NCBI GenBank assembly: GCA_039090855.1
Contig: CM076996.1
Span: forward strand, 50,930,469-50,994,468
Origin: Macrothele yani
Taxonomy: Eukaryota > Arthropoda > Arachnida > Araneae > Macrothelidae
Reading direction: 5' to 3'
Length of the DNA stretch: 64,000 nucleotides
Positions 20,324-32,270 of this stretch are shown in pieces. Position 1 is the first letter of the stretch. The number at the start of each line of letters is the position of its first letter. Below the pieces are notes generated by a model, which was not told where the DNA came from, searched no databases, and saw only the letters and a list, made by a program, of their open reading frames with translations. The position numbers and the translations under genes were made by a program.

Positions 20324-20747
20324 GAGGGCAGCTGGATGAGCTAGTAGGAAGAGTCATCGCACCACCGCCAGCATGGGATGACGTAGAGGCAGCGCGCCGA
20401 ACAGAAGAAGAAGTAGGAAGGCCACCGGAAACGAGGGCAGGGCTCTCGCCCGTCACTCCGGATGACGCCATCACCATTGACGTCAAAAAACAAAATGTCG
20501 ACCAGCTCGGTCAGAAAGTAAACAAAACGGATAATGACCAAAATAATCAACTCACCCACTTGGGAGTAACACCAATAAGCTCGTACCTTTAAACTCAAGG
20601 TAAGCAATAACGTTTATCGAAAAACACTCAAGAACTCACTAAACGAACCCAAAACTTGCGGAGCCAACCGGACGTAATTGAGTTTTTATATCAACATGAC
20701 TTCATGGTCTTGTGACTTATCTTCCGAAATACCTTTACTCTAATAGA

Positions 20748-20930
20748 GACGAGAATTTTTCCGTGACTCACTTATAAAACGTGAAAGAAATATAATAATA
20801 TAACGACGAGAATTTTTCCGTGACTCACTTATAAAATGTGGAAGAAATATAATAATATAATGATGAGAATTTTTCCGTGACTCACTTATAAAAACATGGA
20901 AAGAACGATGACTTCTATTTGATGTACCTT
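20748..20930. repeat. Three-copy tandem repeat, 57-bp period
   Basis: Units start at 20748, 20805 and 20862, each with GAGAATTTTTCCGTGACTCA and CTTATAAAA. A single related copy stands at 42632-42700, directly after a tRNA-like sequence. Similar TACCTTTACTCTA strings flank the array on both sides. Confidence 0.9.
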
Positions 20931-21071
20931 TACTCTATATAGTTCTCACAGAGCCGAAAGATGTCAGCACGTCAGCAGTCATTAGTACTGATGTGTTTTG
21001 TATGGAGAACCCACGAGTTGTTTAACGGTTTTTTTTAATTTTCGGGGAGAAGGGGGTTGAAACGTGGAATT

Positions 21072-21356
21072 GAAGGCATTTTTGATGAAGTTTGGAGGGA
21101 CAAATATATGAGGAATTCCCTAAATATTAGAAAAATATATATATGACAGATCAGTTACTATTTTATCAGACGCAATATATGGCAAACAACATTTTAGAGT
21201 ATTTATTCCAATGGAAGGCATTTTTGATCAAGTTTGGAGGGGCAAAAATATGAGGAATTTCCTAAATATTAGAAAAATATGTATATGACAGATCACTTAC
21301 TATTTTATCAGACACAATATATGGTAAACAACATTCTGGAGTATTTATTCCAACGG
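21072..21356. repeat. Two-copy tandem duplication, 142-bp period
   Basis: GAAGGCATTTTTGATGAAGT (21072) recurs with one change at 21214; the whole unit, including CTAAATATTAGAAAAATAT and ATGACAGATCA, is repeated. No coding content. Confidence 0.9.
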
Positions 21357-21601
21357 AACACTGTTTTGAGGTCTTACTTCGTGTCATTAGGCAGTTCTTT
21401 GTTAATACAAAATCACTCTATTTGATTTTTTTCTAGCTGGACCTCTTCACATTCATGAGGAAAAAAACTTGATCGGCAGAATAAATATTTCGGTGTGGAG
21501 ACATACTTTTCATTGTTAAAGGTTATTTTAAGAGTAATAGAAAGAACCTTTAAAAGGGTACTTTTTAGTATCCTAATAAACGCCCTTTCACAACACCACA
21601 A

Positions 21602-21777
21602 ATCGTGTCCAGTGGCGTGGCCAGAAATTTCTTAAGGGGGAGGGGGCAATGGGTTTGGTTCATTGGTGAAAGCCCAATATATACATATATATCGTTTTAA
21701 ATGCATACTAAATCTCCCCTCAAGGGGGAGGGGTCCGAACCCGAGGACCACCCCTTGGCTACGCCTATGATCGTGTC
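21602..21777. mobile_element. 160-bp hAT-type MITE with perfect 8-bp TSD
   Basis: Element 21610-21769 starts CAGTGGCGTGGCCAGAAATT and ends CCTTGGCTACGCCTATG, imperfect inverted repeats of a CAGTGGCGTAGCCA type. ATCGTGTC flanks both sides (21602-21609, 21770-21777). It is too short to code for anything. Confidence 0.9.
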
Positions 21778-22316
21778 AAGTACTAGGTTGACGTGCTGCC
21801 ATCTATTGGCCGATACGGAGTATGGTATAGCTGTTTATTGAAGTTTTCAATTTTAAAATTAAGATACATTTCGACTTGTATTCATCTGAGAAACTGCAGA
21901 TATTCCTTATGATATCGTGCACAAAATTACTTTACCTTATTAGTCAATATGATCACTTGTCACATATGTTAAGTAATCTCACAGTGAATTTCTTAGGAAG
22001 CAGAACTTGGTAAGAAAGTCACTGTACGATATAATTCAACACATTTCCGTCACACAAAGGCCTTGAAGAGAATAGACTGTCAAATACCTAGCTACTTCCG
22101 TGATTTTTTGAAAACCGTATGTTTCGCCATTAGCGAGGAGTGAAAGCTGTTCCTGAGCATATGCTGGTTGCGTGCTTGTCGCAAATCGTGCTTTAAATAG
22201 TTCTCATAAAAAAAATTGTCAGGTTTGGGTAAGGTACTGTTTTAGACACCGACATGAAAAAACGAGTATTTTAACAAGTAAGTTAAATGTTTTGCTCATT
22301 GATGTTCATAATGTCT
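21778..22316. other. No recognised feature
   Basis: AT-rich sequence between the MITE and the target duplication of Tx1-like copy 3. No domain is visible. Confidence 0.5.
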
Positions 22317-23570
22317 TTGGCTGTAGTTCAAACAATCTTTATTGGTCTAAAAGCATTACAGAATCATACACGCTGTTAAAACATGAGAAATAACTTGAGA
22401 ACAAACATGAATAATTACAAATGCCGGAGCAGGACCCCCATCTGGAAATAAACCAGAAAGTTAAAACGGGTGAGAAACTATCACAGTGTCTACAATTGTA
22501 CACATAGAAATCAAAACATTAAGCTAAAGGAATAAGAACACATAGGGTACCTCAAGGAGTAATTTGATAACAATATATGAGAACGACATATGTCGGAGAA
22601 AAACTAGCCTCCGGAAAAAAACATAAAGTTAAAAGATTTAAGTGGCGATACATTGCCACCAATCTCTCATGAATAGACCAAAACATGGTGCAAATTTTAC
22701 AGGAAAACATAGTGGTCGACAGAGGTAACCAACTTATAAAAAACACAATGCGAAATCACAGGGAGGAAACACAACAAACCTATACACTATAAAAAACGAA
22801 ACACATTTGCAAATCTCAAAAACACCAGAAAAATCAAAAAATGCCTCATGCAAGGAGCTATGCAAGTGATTAACAGATAAAACACGTGGGCACTAAGAAA
22901 ACTCCTCTGCTATACAATGCACTGAAAGTTTGCACATTACGCAACATAATCAAAAACCAAAAACGGCGGCAGAACAGTACATGAAAAACAATATAATGAT
23001 AACACTAAGGAAATAAGCAAAATGCAACAATACGGTAGAGGCAAACAACAAGACAAAAGTACTAGGAAATGAGCAAATAAATTCTCATAACAAACCCTGG
23101 GTTATGTCATAGTGAGAAACGTAGGAGTCAGCCGATTTCCATTGCATTGAGCAACTCATCTAGAAAATGCACAAATTATAAACAATAATCATATATACAT
23201 AACAATTCCTCCATTAGCACATGGTACAATAGAACATAATAATACTGAGGCAAGTCAATGGTTCAGCGCAGTACCAAGATACAATGCAAATTGCTCGGGA
23301 TTACAGCTCCATCACAAATATACACTGCTGGACAACTGCTAAGGACGGATCATAAACGGCTATATAGCGCATAAACAAGTAAGTGTGGTTGGATGCCAAG
23401 TGAAATAAAATAATGTCAGAATGCCAGGACATTACAAGAAAGACAATTTATTGAGCTCTGAAATCCAGAAGGCTTTGGAACGTGTTCAAGGGACAAACAG
23501 GCCAGTTTGTGCAGAATACGTAAACGTGAAAAAATGCAATTACCGTCCGCAGGCGTTCCGGCGTAAGATG

Positions 23571-24602
23571 TCAATACGGGATATGGCCACCATGGAGGGC
23601 GATGCAAGATTCCACACGTCGTGTCATGCTTTGCACAACATTATCAAGCAACTGTTGGGGTAATTTATCCCATTCCTCTGTCAGTGCACGGATGAGGGTG
23701 TCCTTGTTTATTGGAGGGCATTGGCGACCAGAAAGACCCCTCCCCAAAGCATCCCACACATTTTCAATGAGATTCAGATCTGGAGAACGTGCTGGCCACA
23801 CGAGGAGTTGAATATCCTCGCTCTCAAGACACTCCTGAACAGCGACTGTTCGATGACATGTTGCGTTGTCGTCCATGAAAATGAATCTATCACCGACAGC
23901 ACCACGGAACATGCGAACATGAGGTAGCAGAACATCATTAATCTATCGTTGGCCAGTCATAGTCCCAGTTGGAAGCACATAGAGGGACGTACGGCCATTG
24001 ATCATGATGCCAGCCCATACCATGACACTACATGTCGGATATCGGTCCCTTTCCTGTATGTTTGCTGGACAATATGCAGTACCACTATCACGCCAGATCA
24101 GTTGTCGTCGACAATCAGACGATAGACTGTATCTACTCTCATCTGAGAAGAGGACAGCAGACCAGTCGTTATCAGTCCAATTGCGATGTTGATGGCACCA
24201 TTGCAAACGGGCGGTACGGTGACGTCTGGACAATGGGATGCACACAACAGGACGGCGGGCGTATAGTCCGCCTTCATGCAAATGTCTGGCGACAGTATTT
24301 CGGGAGATCCGCTTGCCAGTAGCAGCCATAAACGGATTTGCTACCTCACTAGCTGGGCTGCGCCGGTGTCTTTTTGTTGATAGCACTATGTACCGATCTT
24401 CTGCAGGTGTCGTACTGCGAACACGACCTCCCCCGTGACGTTTGCTACACTCTCCATTTGTTTGAAATGATTTCCAAAGCCTTGAAACAGCACTGTGACT
24501 GACGTCGAACTCCCTGGCGACATCTGTTATTTTTCGCCCTTCTTCAATCTTGCCAATAATACGGCCACGCGTAAAATCTTCTAGGTGATGTCGGGAAGAC
24601 AT
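23571..24602 (-). pseudogene. Tc1-type transposase with one nonsense codon
   Basis: The start MSSRHHLEDF aligns with the Tc1-1 start and the end CIALHGGHIPY is the same. FSDESRY, FMDDNATCH and SPDLNLIENVWD are present; asparagine-proline before IE is asparagine-leucine here. A TAG codon near 23946 replaces the tyrosine of the GQPYIND segment of Tc1-1, between the first and second catalytic aspartates, so the protein would stop before the second aspartate. No frameshift is seen, so the inactivation is recent (inference). Confidence 0.93.
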
Positions 24603-24687
24603 ACTGAAAATTGCAAGTTCGTCAACTGATTCTTTCCCTTTCAACTTTGCGTTTGAACAACAACGGTCAATACGCGTCAAATCCTTT

Positions 24688-24741
24688 GTTCGTGACGTCA
24701 TAGCGCTGATAAGAGATCATCAGCGCTATGACGTCACGAAC
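24688..24741. repeat. Perfect 23-bp hairpin, derived relative to Tc1-1
   Basis: The arm 24688-24710 (starting GTTCGTGACGTCATAGCGC) and its exact reverse complement 24719-24741 are separated by AAGAGATC. Tc1-1 has only the right arm at the matching place (about 6834-6860). The left arm and loop of Tc1-2 are the reverse complement of 30 consecutive bases in Tc1-1. Confidence 0.96.
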
Positions 24742-25184
24742 AAGTTCGGCAATCCAAAATTTGCATACGCACAACACGTCTTACTGTATCCCGCACTTAT
24801 GCTAATTTCCACATTTTCCTGCCTTCCATTTTATGGTTGCTATCGTTGCTATTGTCATCCGTCCTTAGCAATTGTCCGGCAGTGTACTACATAACACATA
24901 CACAGAACAGCAATGAAAAGGTTAGAACACGTCGTTCAACGCATTCGAAAACAAGAGTCCTCAAACTCATGAGGACACCACCATAATAGAACAACACGTG
25001 GTGGATAACCTGTGTCAGGAGGAAAGATACAGAGGCATAGTAGTCAAGCTCGAAAATAATTATCCTTTTAATGCAATTTAAAGGTAGCACAATAATCACG
25101 ACAATGCGAGGAAGAAACAACAAACAAAAGGCTACAGAACAAAGAAAACTCCTCACGTTCCAACTTGCAAGGAGCACTGAGTAA

Positions 25185-28100
25185 TTAAAACGATAGACTA
25201 ATGGTGGTACTATTAATCCGGAACCAACCGGCATCCTGCGCCCAGACCTGACGAAACCGTGCTAAAGAATTGGTTGATTGTGCTTCTGCATATTCGAGGC
25301 GGAGGCGAGCTGTTAAGTGGCTGCGAAAATAGGTGAGGATTGTGTCACTCGCAATAAGTGGATTAGCAGAGTCTGCGGCATTCCGGAGATAAAGATGATA
25401 AATATATTTATTGCTTGTTTCAACAAAACAAAGAGAAAGGCGCAAACGTCCGGCAAACGAGATGGAGGGTGCTTCGTTAAAAGCAACCAGTAATAGGCGA
25501 GAAAAGGTAGATTGCGAGAAGTGACATGGTTCACAATTCTAAACAGGAATCAGGATGGGACAATGCCAGTACATATGGTCGATATCTCCTATGGACTCAC
25601 AAAATGGGCAAATGGAAGAAGAAAGAAGAGACATACGGGATAGAAGAAGAGGGACAGGAAGCCGGTGGCGAAGATATCGCCAGTGAATGTTAAACTCCAA
25701 CAACTCCAACGGTGCAGAAAGAGGAGAAGAAGAGGCAGACCAGATGGCCTGAGAGAGGGGAGAAGGAACATCAAAAATTGGGTGCGGAGCTACGGTAGGT
25801 ATACGAAAGAAACGGCAAAAAGAAATAGTGGAAACTGAGAGAATAGGGACAGAAACACCTTTAATAGAGAGAAAAAAGGAATAGGGAGACTGGGAACAAG
25901 GACAGAGACGAGGCCAGGAGAATTGACGAGAGATGGATGAAGAAAACCTAGGGAAGAGCAAAGAAGAGCATAATCAGTAGCATGGGAAGGTGAAGGATCG
26001 GAAAATAAGCAGGTAAGGGGTTTCCAGGTCAAGTCGGGATTAACGAGTGTGCGAACAGTTAGTATACCGGAGCGGATCCAGGAAGGCAAAAGTAAAAAAG
26101 GCTGTCGGGAGGAATGGACGAGGGTGGAAAGGAAAAGATGTTCATCCAAGAGATCAAGGGTGGTGGTCGGAGGGGCCCGCGAAAGAGGAAGAGCGAGGAG
26201 GAACGTCAGAGCTTCAGAAAGAACAGAAGGAAAATTAATGGAAGATGAATAGAAGGAATCCATCTTGAGATAAAGGGGAAAGGAGAAAGATGGATAGTGA
26301 AGAGAGAGAAGAACATCAAGGGTAGAAGAAAGGGACGGAGTGGGAGCAACCAAGATCCGAAGAAAGGAAACAAGTCGGTGAGCACGATAATATATGTGCA
26401 CATCCGGTAAATTGATGCCTCCGTGCTCCTGTGAAAGATTGAGCGTCGCCGCCGCGACCCAGTGCTTTGTGGTTCAAATCATCGATGTACACAGACGTTT
26501 GACATGATCAAGACGATAGTAGGCAGTACAGTAGAAGACCAGGTAAAGAAACAACGTGGCAGGAGGTAGCGATGTACAATGGCAGCACGCTGATCGTAGG
26601 AAGTGTACGAGTGCGTTGATTTCCAGAATCCTACCGTACGGTGAAGACATGGGCGTACAGCATCCCACGCAGCAGCTGCTAGCGTAAACGGATGCCCAAT
26701 ATAAGTACCAAGGATTTTCTGAGACGAAGAGGACTACACCGTCCCCCACGGGGCATCAGTACGGCCCACCCACGACCCACACCATAAGCCGGTGCTTTTT
26801 GCAGCATTAAGAGTAGCACCAGATAAGTCCGCATAGGATCGATAAACTTGATATAAAACATCAAAGAAATTATCGTAACGCAAGCAGAACGTAGCATCAT
26901 CGGCATACGCAGTATATACACGGCAGTGATGCCTAGTGCTTGCGACTGTAGGTTGCATAGCAGATAGAAGGGATCGTTTCGCTGCAAGAAGAAAGGACTC
27001 AAAGGCCAAGGTAAAGAGTTGTCCCGAAAGGGGGCAACCCTGCCGGATCCCACGTTGAAAAGGCACCGCCGCCGTCAAAAAGAAAGCCGTCCGAACGTGA
27101 AGACGGGTACCCCGGTAGAGACTGAGAAGGATAGAAACGAAAGAAGGAGGGAACCCAAAAGAAGCAAGAACAGTACAGAGATAATCGTGAGAAACGTTAT
27201 CAAAGGCAGATGTTTGATCGATATTAAGAAGTGCCAAAGGTTCAGAAAATTTACGAGCAAGGAAGGTAAGAAGAATTAGAAAAATGGTATTATTATTAAT
27301 GGACCGACCAGGCACAGTGTATGACTGGTCGGGAGAAACAAGAAAAGGAAGGATAGTATTTAGTCGGCGAGAAAGTAATTTAGTGTAGAATTTATAATCT
27401 AAGTTGAGAATTGAAATGTTGTGCCAATTCGTCAAGTCCAAAAGGTCTCCCTTTTTAGGCAGGAGAGTAATATGGGCTACAGTGAAGTCCGGCGGTAACG
27501 CAGAGGAAGTAAGAGCACAAGAGAAACATGCGGAGAGAAAATGTAGTAAGGATGGAAAGGAAGCACGGTAAAAGGAAAGTGGAACACCGTCAGGTCTTGG
27601 AGAAGCATGCGGGTTAAGAGACGTGAACACCTCTCGGAGTTCAGAAGGGGGAAAATTCGTTTGTAAGAAAGAGCAAAGGTGAGCTGGGACCTGAGGGTAT
27701 TAGAAAGAAGCGAGGAAGAAGAAAGATCAGTAGTCTGCGGTACCGCTCGGTACTTGTCCACAAAGGCATTCCGAATATGGGAACACACGATGGATTGATC
27801 ATCGGTAAGGTACCATCAGCAAGGCGGAGATGTCGTATGGAGGATGAGGCTCGCTTCTTATACTCCATTTTAGCAAAGTATTCATACGAATGCGCAGACG
27901 AGGAGATATGACGCCAGCGCATCCGCCGGACAGCTTGCCGTGCCAATGGTTTAAGAAGTGCAGAGAGATCACTTTGATACACGGTGTACATAGGGTCTAC
28001 CGGGGTCAGAAATGACAGATGACCTCGTAGATTGGCAATCTTCTGGAAACGTTCGGTGCAAACAGTAAAGGAGTAATTGCGAACAAAGAACTGCAGATCA

Positions 28101-28990
28101 TTCTTAACCTTCAACCAAAGATGCAGAGCGCTCGGTGTTGAGTCTAAAAGACATCGTCTATCGGCCAGAAATTGGTTTACTGCGGCACAAAATCCAAAGT
28201 CCGTGAGAAGCTCATCATTAAAAGTCCACGTGCGACGTGTACGAGGAGGTGTAGAAGTCTCACAGACAGTGAAACATACTGCACAGTGGTCGGAGGAAAC
28301 CGTAGGAAGGTGCACCACGTCTGTAATGGGTGGAGTCATCGTCGTCGAGACATACACACGATCAAATCGTGCCAATGGAGAGCCAAGTGTCACCGGACCA
28401 TGCCACGTGTAGGAAATGTCAGTTGGTCGTAAATGCCGAAAAGCGTCAACAAGCTGAAAGTCATGAATGATAGGTGAAAGCAAAGATGTGAGATTACGAC
28501 GGTATTCACCTCTTGATGAACACTTAACAAGGGAAGGCTCGAGAGTACAGTTGAAATCCCCACTCAGGATAACAAAATCCTGGGCGGGGAGAGCAGCAAG
28601 GGCGTCTCGAAGACAATCACAAAAGTTTGTCACCAGAGATTCATTCTGCGGGAAATGTGCGTTCAGCACATGATAGGTAACATTATCAATATGAAACGAA
28701 AAACATTGTAGTCGACCCGGAGATATAGATTGAACTGCATGAGACGAGAAGCGATGCAACAGACGGTGATGGACATCAACTGCTACACCGCCCCGTCTCC
28801 CAATACGATAGTCATGGAAAAAGGTATATGGCCATGTACGCCATAAATAGTACGGGGTATGTGCATCGCAGTTAGTCTCCTGTAGTAGTAGAAGATCTGC
28901 CTGGGCAGAAACCAAATCCTCATACACAAGAGAGTTAACCTCCGCGGTAGCAAAACCCCTACAATTAAACGTCGTAATCTGGAATATTCA
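25185..28990 (-). pseudogene. Tx1-type ORF2: endonuclease-reverse transcriptase, frameshifted
   Basis: Starting near FNCRGFATAEV, the APE-type endonuclease shows LLLLQETNC, LSGDFNCTL and SDHCAV over about 230 residues in one frame (28927-27641). The reverse transcriptase part (27630-26734) shows DQSYTVPGRSI, FDNVSHDYL, RGIRQGCPLSGQLFTLA and YADD in AYADDATFC. The C-terminal cysteine cluster reads CPFCESIGDIDHMYWHC and the end is WAQDAGWF. Frame changes occur near 27640, 26740, 26400, 25790 and 25540. Function when intact: target nicking and target-primed reverse transcription. It sits just downstream of ORF1. Confidence 0.9.
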
Positions 28991-29003
28991 AATCCACTGT
29001 CGG

Positions 29004-30708
29004 CTAATGTATTGTGGAAGTAACAGCCTTAAACTTCTCTACTTGGCGGTGAATCGTTACAACAAGTTCGCCATAATCACCAGAAGCTTCGTCCACACTC
29101 TGAATAGCTGCTGCCACATTGGTGAGCTGTTGAAGAACAGACGGTATGAGCGCACCCGCTTCAAGAACAAGAGCTTTTATTGCAGGCCTTTTCACATCAA
29201 AGCAGAACAAATTATAAATTTGCTTATGAGATAAAGGTTGCTCTAATATCTTGTAATGCCGCAGCTGTTGTGCAAAATCATCAAAAGGAGGAACACCTGA
29301 GGACACCTCAATGTCCATTGACATTTCATAATCTTTGAACGCAGCTGGAGAAGTACGTTTCTTACTTGAAGCACGAGGAGGGTGACTAGGGGGCTTTCCG
29401 CGTTTAGCCTTCGCGCCGCGACCGCGGGGAGCCAGTCGCTTCTCATTTCGAGATCTTGAGTTTGCCACAGATCCATCACTGGGAGCAATGTCACCAGTAC
29501 TGCAATAAGTATCCTCTGAATCTGCGATGAAGCCTCAGCATCCGAAACACCGCTGCCACCATCTGAATGTCCAGGAACATTAGGGGTGTGGAAAGGTGCA
29601 GTCGATGGAAGATCAGGGTAGTTAGCAACAGTTACAGGTGGTGGTTGGGGTCGTTGTGGAAGTTGCTGAGGAAGGACGTGCAGAGACAGTTGGCTCTGCT
29701 TTCCTAGAAGGAGGTAAACGATCCAGAGTAGTAAGCGGTCGAGAGGAGATATATGTACACTCTGTCTGATTATGTCCAAATTCCTTGCACTTCCCACAGT
29801 GAAATTGAGTAAGCACGTTAATACGTCTCATATGATCACCACATTTAACATTGTACTGAGTGGGACAGGCTTCAATGGAATCTTGTGTAGGGAATACAAC
29901 CCGTGCAACTCGTCGAGCTCCTTGGATAGAACGGGTGACTGCTCGGCCATCCGGTTTAGCGGGCGCTGCGGAATATGTGTGTATCGGGCCGACAACACGA
30001 CCCAAACTAGAAGCAACAACATATAACATGGAATCTGACACTTCTGGTGGTACTGGATAGAAAGATACACTCACAGGACGATGTGCAACGGGATCAGGGT
30101 ACAAATTCTGATCTCGAATAGCGAGACCCTTCAAAATAACTTCGTGAGCATATTCAGCTTTCTTAAAATAAACAATTACAATAGTAGGACGACGCGCCGT
30201 AAATTGAATACAATCAGATGGAAACATATCTTTTAGGGCGTCTTCATACACATAGAGAGGTGTATTCGGCAAGGCGACAAAACAAACTCCTCGATCCAGG
30301 ATGGTAGTGAAGATTTGTACTTCTGGTGAAGCTACTGGAATATCCAATTGGAAAGAGTTCCCAACACGGTGAATGTGAGATTTCAAACTAGGTGCATCAG
30401 TGTACATCTAAGCAACAGCAGGACGAGATTTTGTGGTCGCAGCTGAATATGAAGGTGGAGCCGCTTGGCACGACGCTATAGGCCCAGGGGATGCAGCAGA
30501 TGTTAACAGGATCCTTGAGGAGTGCTGACGAAGTCGAGCTCATCGGTGACATCACAGCAGGAGGGTAGCGAGAAGAAGCATCATCGGAAGGCAGCTGAAC
30601 TCCGCCAGAAGGGAAAGACGGCGTAGTGAAGCCAGGCATGAAAGAAGAAGAACGAGTACCACAGGAGGTTAGGTCGGAACACTCGTCCTCACCTTCGGAC
30701 GTCGCCAT
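29004..30708 (-). pseudogene. Tx1-type ORF1, frameshifted
   Basis: The start MATSEGEDE matches the family start. A central segment (30407-29622) runs through a conserved block to a CCHC knuckle, CGKCKEFGHNQTEC, with regular C-X2-C-X4-H-X4-C spacing. A basic stretch (RGRGAKAKRGKPP) and a C-terminal part follow (29468-29004). Frame changes near 30440 and 29600 break it. It should bind element RNA; compared with copy 2 the knuckle is intact. Confidence 0.87.
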
Positions 30709-30920
30709 CTTTAATGTCGGCGCCCAAACAGGGCCAACCGGCCCGGTCAAAACGTAAACAAACGAAGAAACAACACAAAAAAACACTCACCAGCTCGGGA
30801 AGTAAACCAAAAACGAAGCCCCTGACCTTTAACTGAAGGCTGGGACAAAAGGAACCACTCAAAACACGAAAACACTCACTCACTAGGTCAAATTACGAGA
30901 GCTCGAAATTGGCTGTAGTT

Positions 30921-31178
30921 GCATGGATGATGCTTTTTACCAGTATGAACGAACATATGTTTTAAGTATGAAGGAATGTATGGATATTACATCATGTTCA
31001 AAATATAATAATTATCTATAGAACAATGTTTTTTGGTTTGAATATAGGACTGTTAAGAATTTTTGAACACCGTCTGTTGTTCATTTAAATTTTTTGTATT
31101 CAGTGTTCAAAAAATCAAACCACGAAGCACATGTTCGACATCTAAATAGTAACATTTGGGGCCTAAGAATTGTTTGCA
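30921..31178. other. No recognised feature
   Basis: AT-rich sequence between Tx1-like copy 3 and a SINE. Nothing recognisable. Confidence 0.5.
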
Positions 31179-31423
31179 ATTGAGGTTTTTTTTTTGCCGC
31201 CCCGGTGGCGCAGTGGTCTAGGCGATGGCCTCTGATCATTCGTCCGAACGGGGTCCGGGTTCGAATCCCGGTGAGGCATGGATGTTGTGTTTGTCTTACG
31301 GCACTGGCTCTCTCCCTTTCCTGGAACCAGTGACCCCAAATTAGGGACGGGAGACTGCTTATAGCCCATTGAGTTGCTCACGGTGGTCGTTAAACCTCCA
31401 ATCAAAAAAAAAATTGAGGTTTT
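31179..31423 (+). mobile_element. tRNA-SINE with perfect 12-bp TSD
   Basis: Full-length copy (31196-31411), flanked by AATTGAGGTTTT at 31179-31190 and 31412-31423. A box TGGCGCAGTGG and B box GGTTCGAATCC are intact. Confidence 0.96.
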
Positions 31424-31559
31424 CGAACATGGGATACTAAAAATTTCAAAAACTGGGTGTTTTGGGACATCAGAATTTCTAAATTGAGCCTGGGAGCACT
31501 AAAAATGCCAATACAGTTCCTCGACAGTCAGTCCTGTAAAACGCGACTTGCTGTTCCTC

Positions 31560-32000
31560 CCCTGTGGAAAGAAGAAATATATTTATTGCCTCACATTTTT
31601 TTAATTTGTTGAAAAACACCAGTTGAAAACTATTTCCTCCTATGAATTTAAATTTTTAATCACATTTTTTGAATAAGATTGCCCAAAACTTAGTGAAAAG
31701 CCTCCAAGGTTCTCTGCGTAAACAGCTATGTATGTGTGTTCCTACCCTGTGGAAAGATGAAGTTTTTTTTTATTGCCTCACATTTTTTTTAATTTGCTAA
31801 AAAACACCAGTTGGAAACTATTTCTTCTTATGAATTTAAATTTTTAATCACGTTTTTTGAATAAGATTGCACAAAACATGGTGAAAAGCTTCAAAGGCTC
31901 TCTGCGTAAACAGCTATGTATGTGTGTTCCTACCCTGTGGAAAGATGAAGTAGTTTCATTGCCTCACATTTTTTTAATTTGCTTTTTAATAAAATTTCTT
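31560..32000. repeat. Minisatellite, about 185-bp unit, 2.4 copies
   Basis: CCCTGTGGAAAGA recurs at 31560, 31745 and 31933, each followed by ATTGCCTCACATTTTTTTAA; GTAAACAGCTATGTATGTGT closes the first two units. It lies directly upstream of R1 copy B. Confidence 0.92.
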
Positions 32001-32270
32001 TTAAATAAAACAATTTGAGGAACAAAAGTGGGTGATTAAGGGAAATATGAAGGAACGATAATTCGGTGTATTTAAATTCGCATTGCTGCAACTTCACGTA
32101 TCAGGTGTTCGTTGTATGTAGCGGCGTATTTTCTATTTCGTAGCTGATTTTCATCGAAATTGAGAACTTGCTAATTAAATTTTGATCTAGGAATTTGTTG
32201 GTTCGCATTCGCACCCGAATATTCCTTCTGCGCTATTTATACGATATATTATGCGTTGAATCAAACACTG

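Larger units (their letters stand above)
18457..20471 (-). pseudogene. Tx1-type ORF1, broken
   Basis: The start MASSGV matches the starts of the other copies. A middle part around 19340-19720 carries a conserved block also seen in copy 3 (RRVERVIFSS; QLTIRCG), and after a stop the zinc knuckle CSKCKALGYFYKMC follows, in which the knuckle histidine is replaced by tyrosine. A SINE, two inverted duplications (18587-18634 and 19953-20001) and frameshifts interrupt it. Its normal role would be RNA binding. Confidence 0.8.
13405..20675 (-). mobile_element. Tx1-like non-LTR retrotransposon, near full length (copy 2)
   Basis: On the minus strand it has a 5' end similar to the half-LINE (TTGGCTCCGCAAG), ORF1, ORF2 with endonuclease and reverse transcriptase, a 3' UTR of about 1.3 kb, and the 3' end AATAAAGATTTGTTTGATC. 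I could not find a convincing target duplication. Both ORFs are broken. Two SINEs (13543-13770 and 20094-20313) are inserted. Confidence 0.85.
23323..24884 (-). mobile_element. Tc1-type transposon Tc1-2, close relative of Tc1-1
   Basis: Nearly identical by eye to the element at 5458-6998, with the same terminal repeats and TA flanks (23321-23322, 24885-24886). It is inserted in the 3' UTR of the Tx1-like copy 3. It carries a nonsense codon and an inverted duplication that Tc1-1 lacks. Confidence 0.93.
22329..30908 (-). mobile_element. Tx1-like non-LTR retrotransposon, full length (copy 3)
   Basis: A perfect 12-bp duplication, TTGGCTGTAGTT, flanks it (22317-22328 and 30909-30920). On the minus strand: a 5' UTR of about 200 bases, ORF1, ORF2, a 3' UTR and the end CCAATAAAGATTGTTTG. 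Without the Tc1 element in its 3' UTR (23323-24884) it is about 7.0 kb. Both ORFs carry frameshifts, but fewer than in copy 2. Confidence 0.92.
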
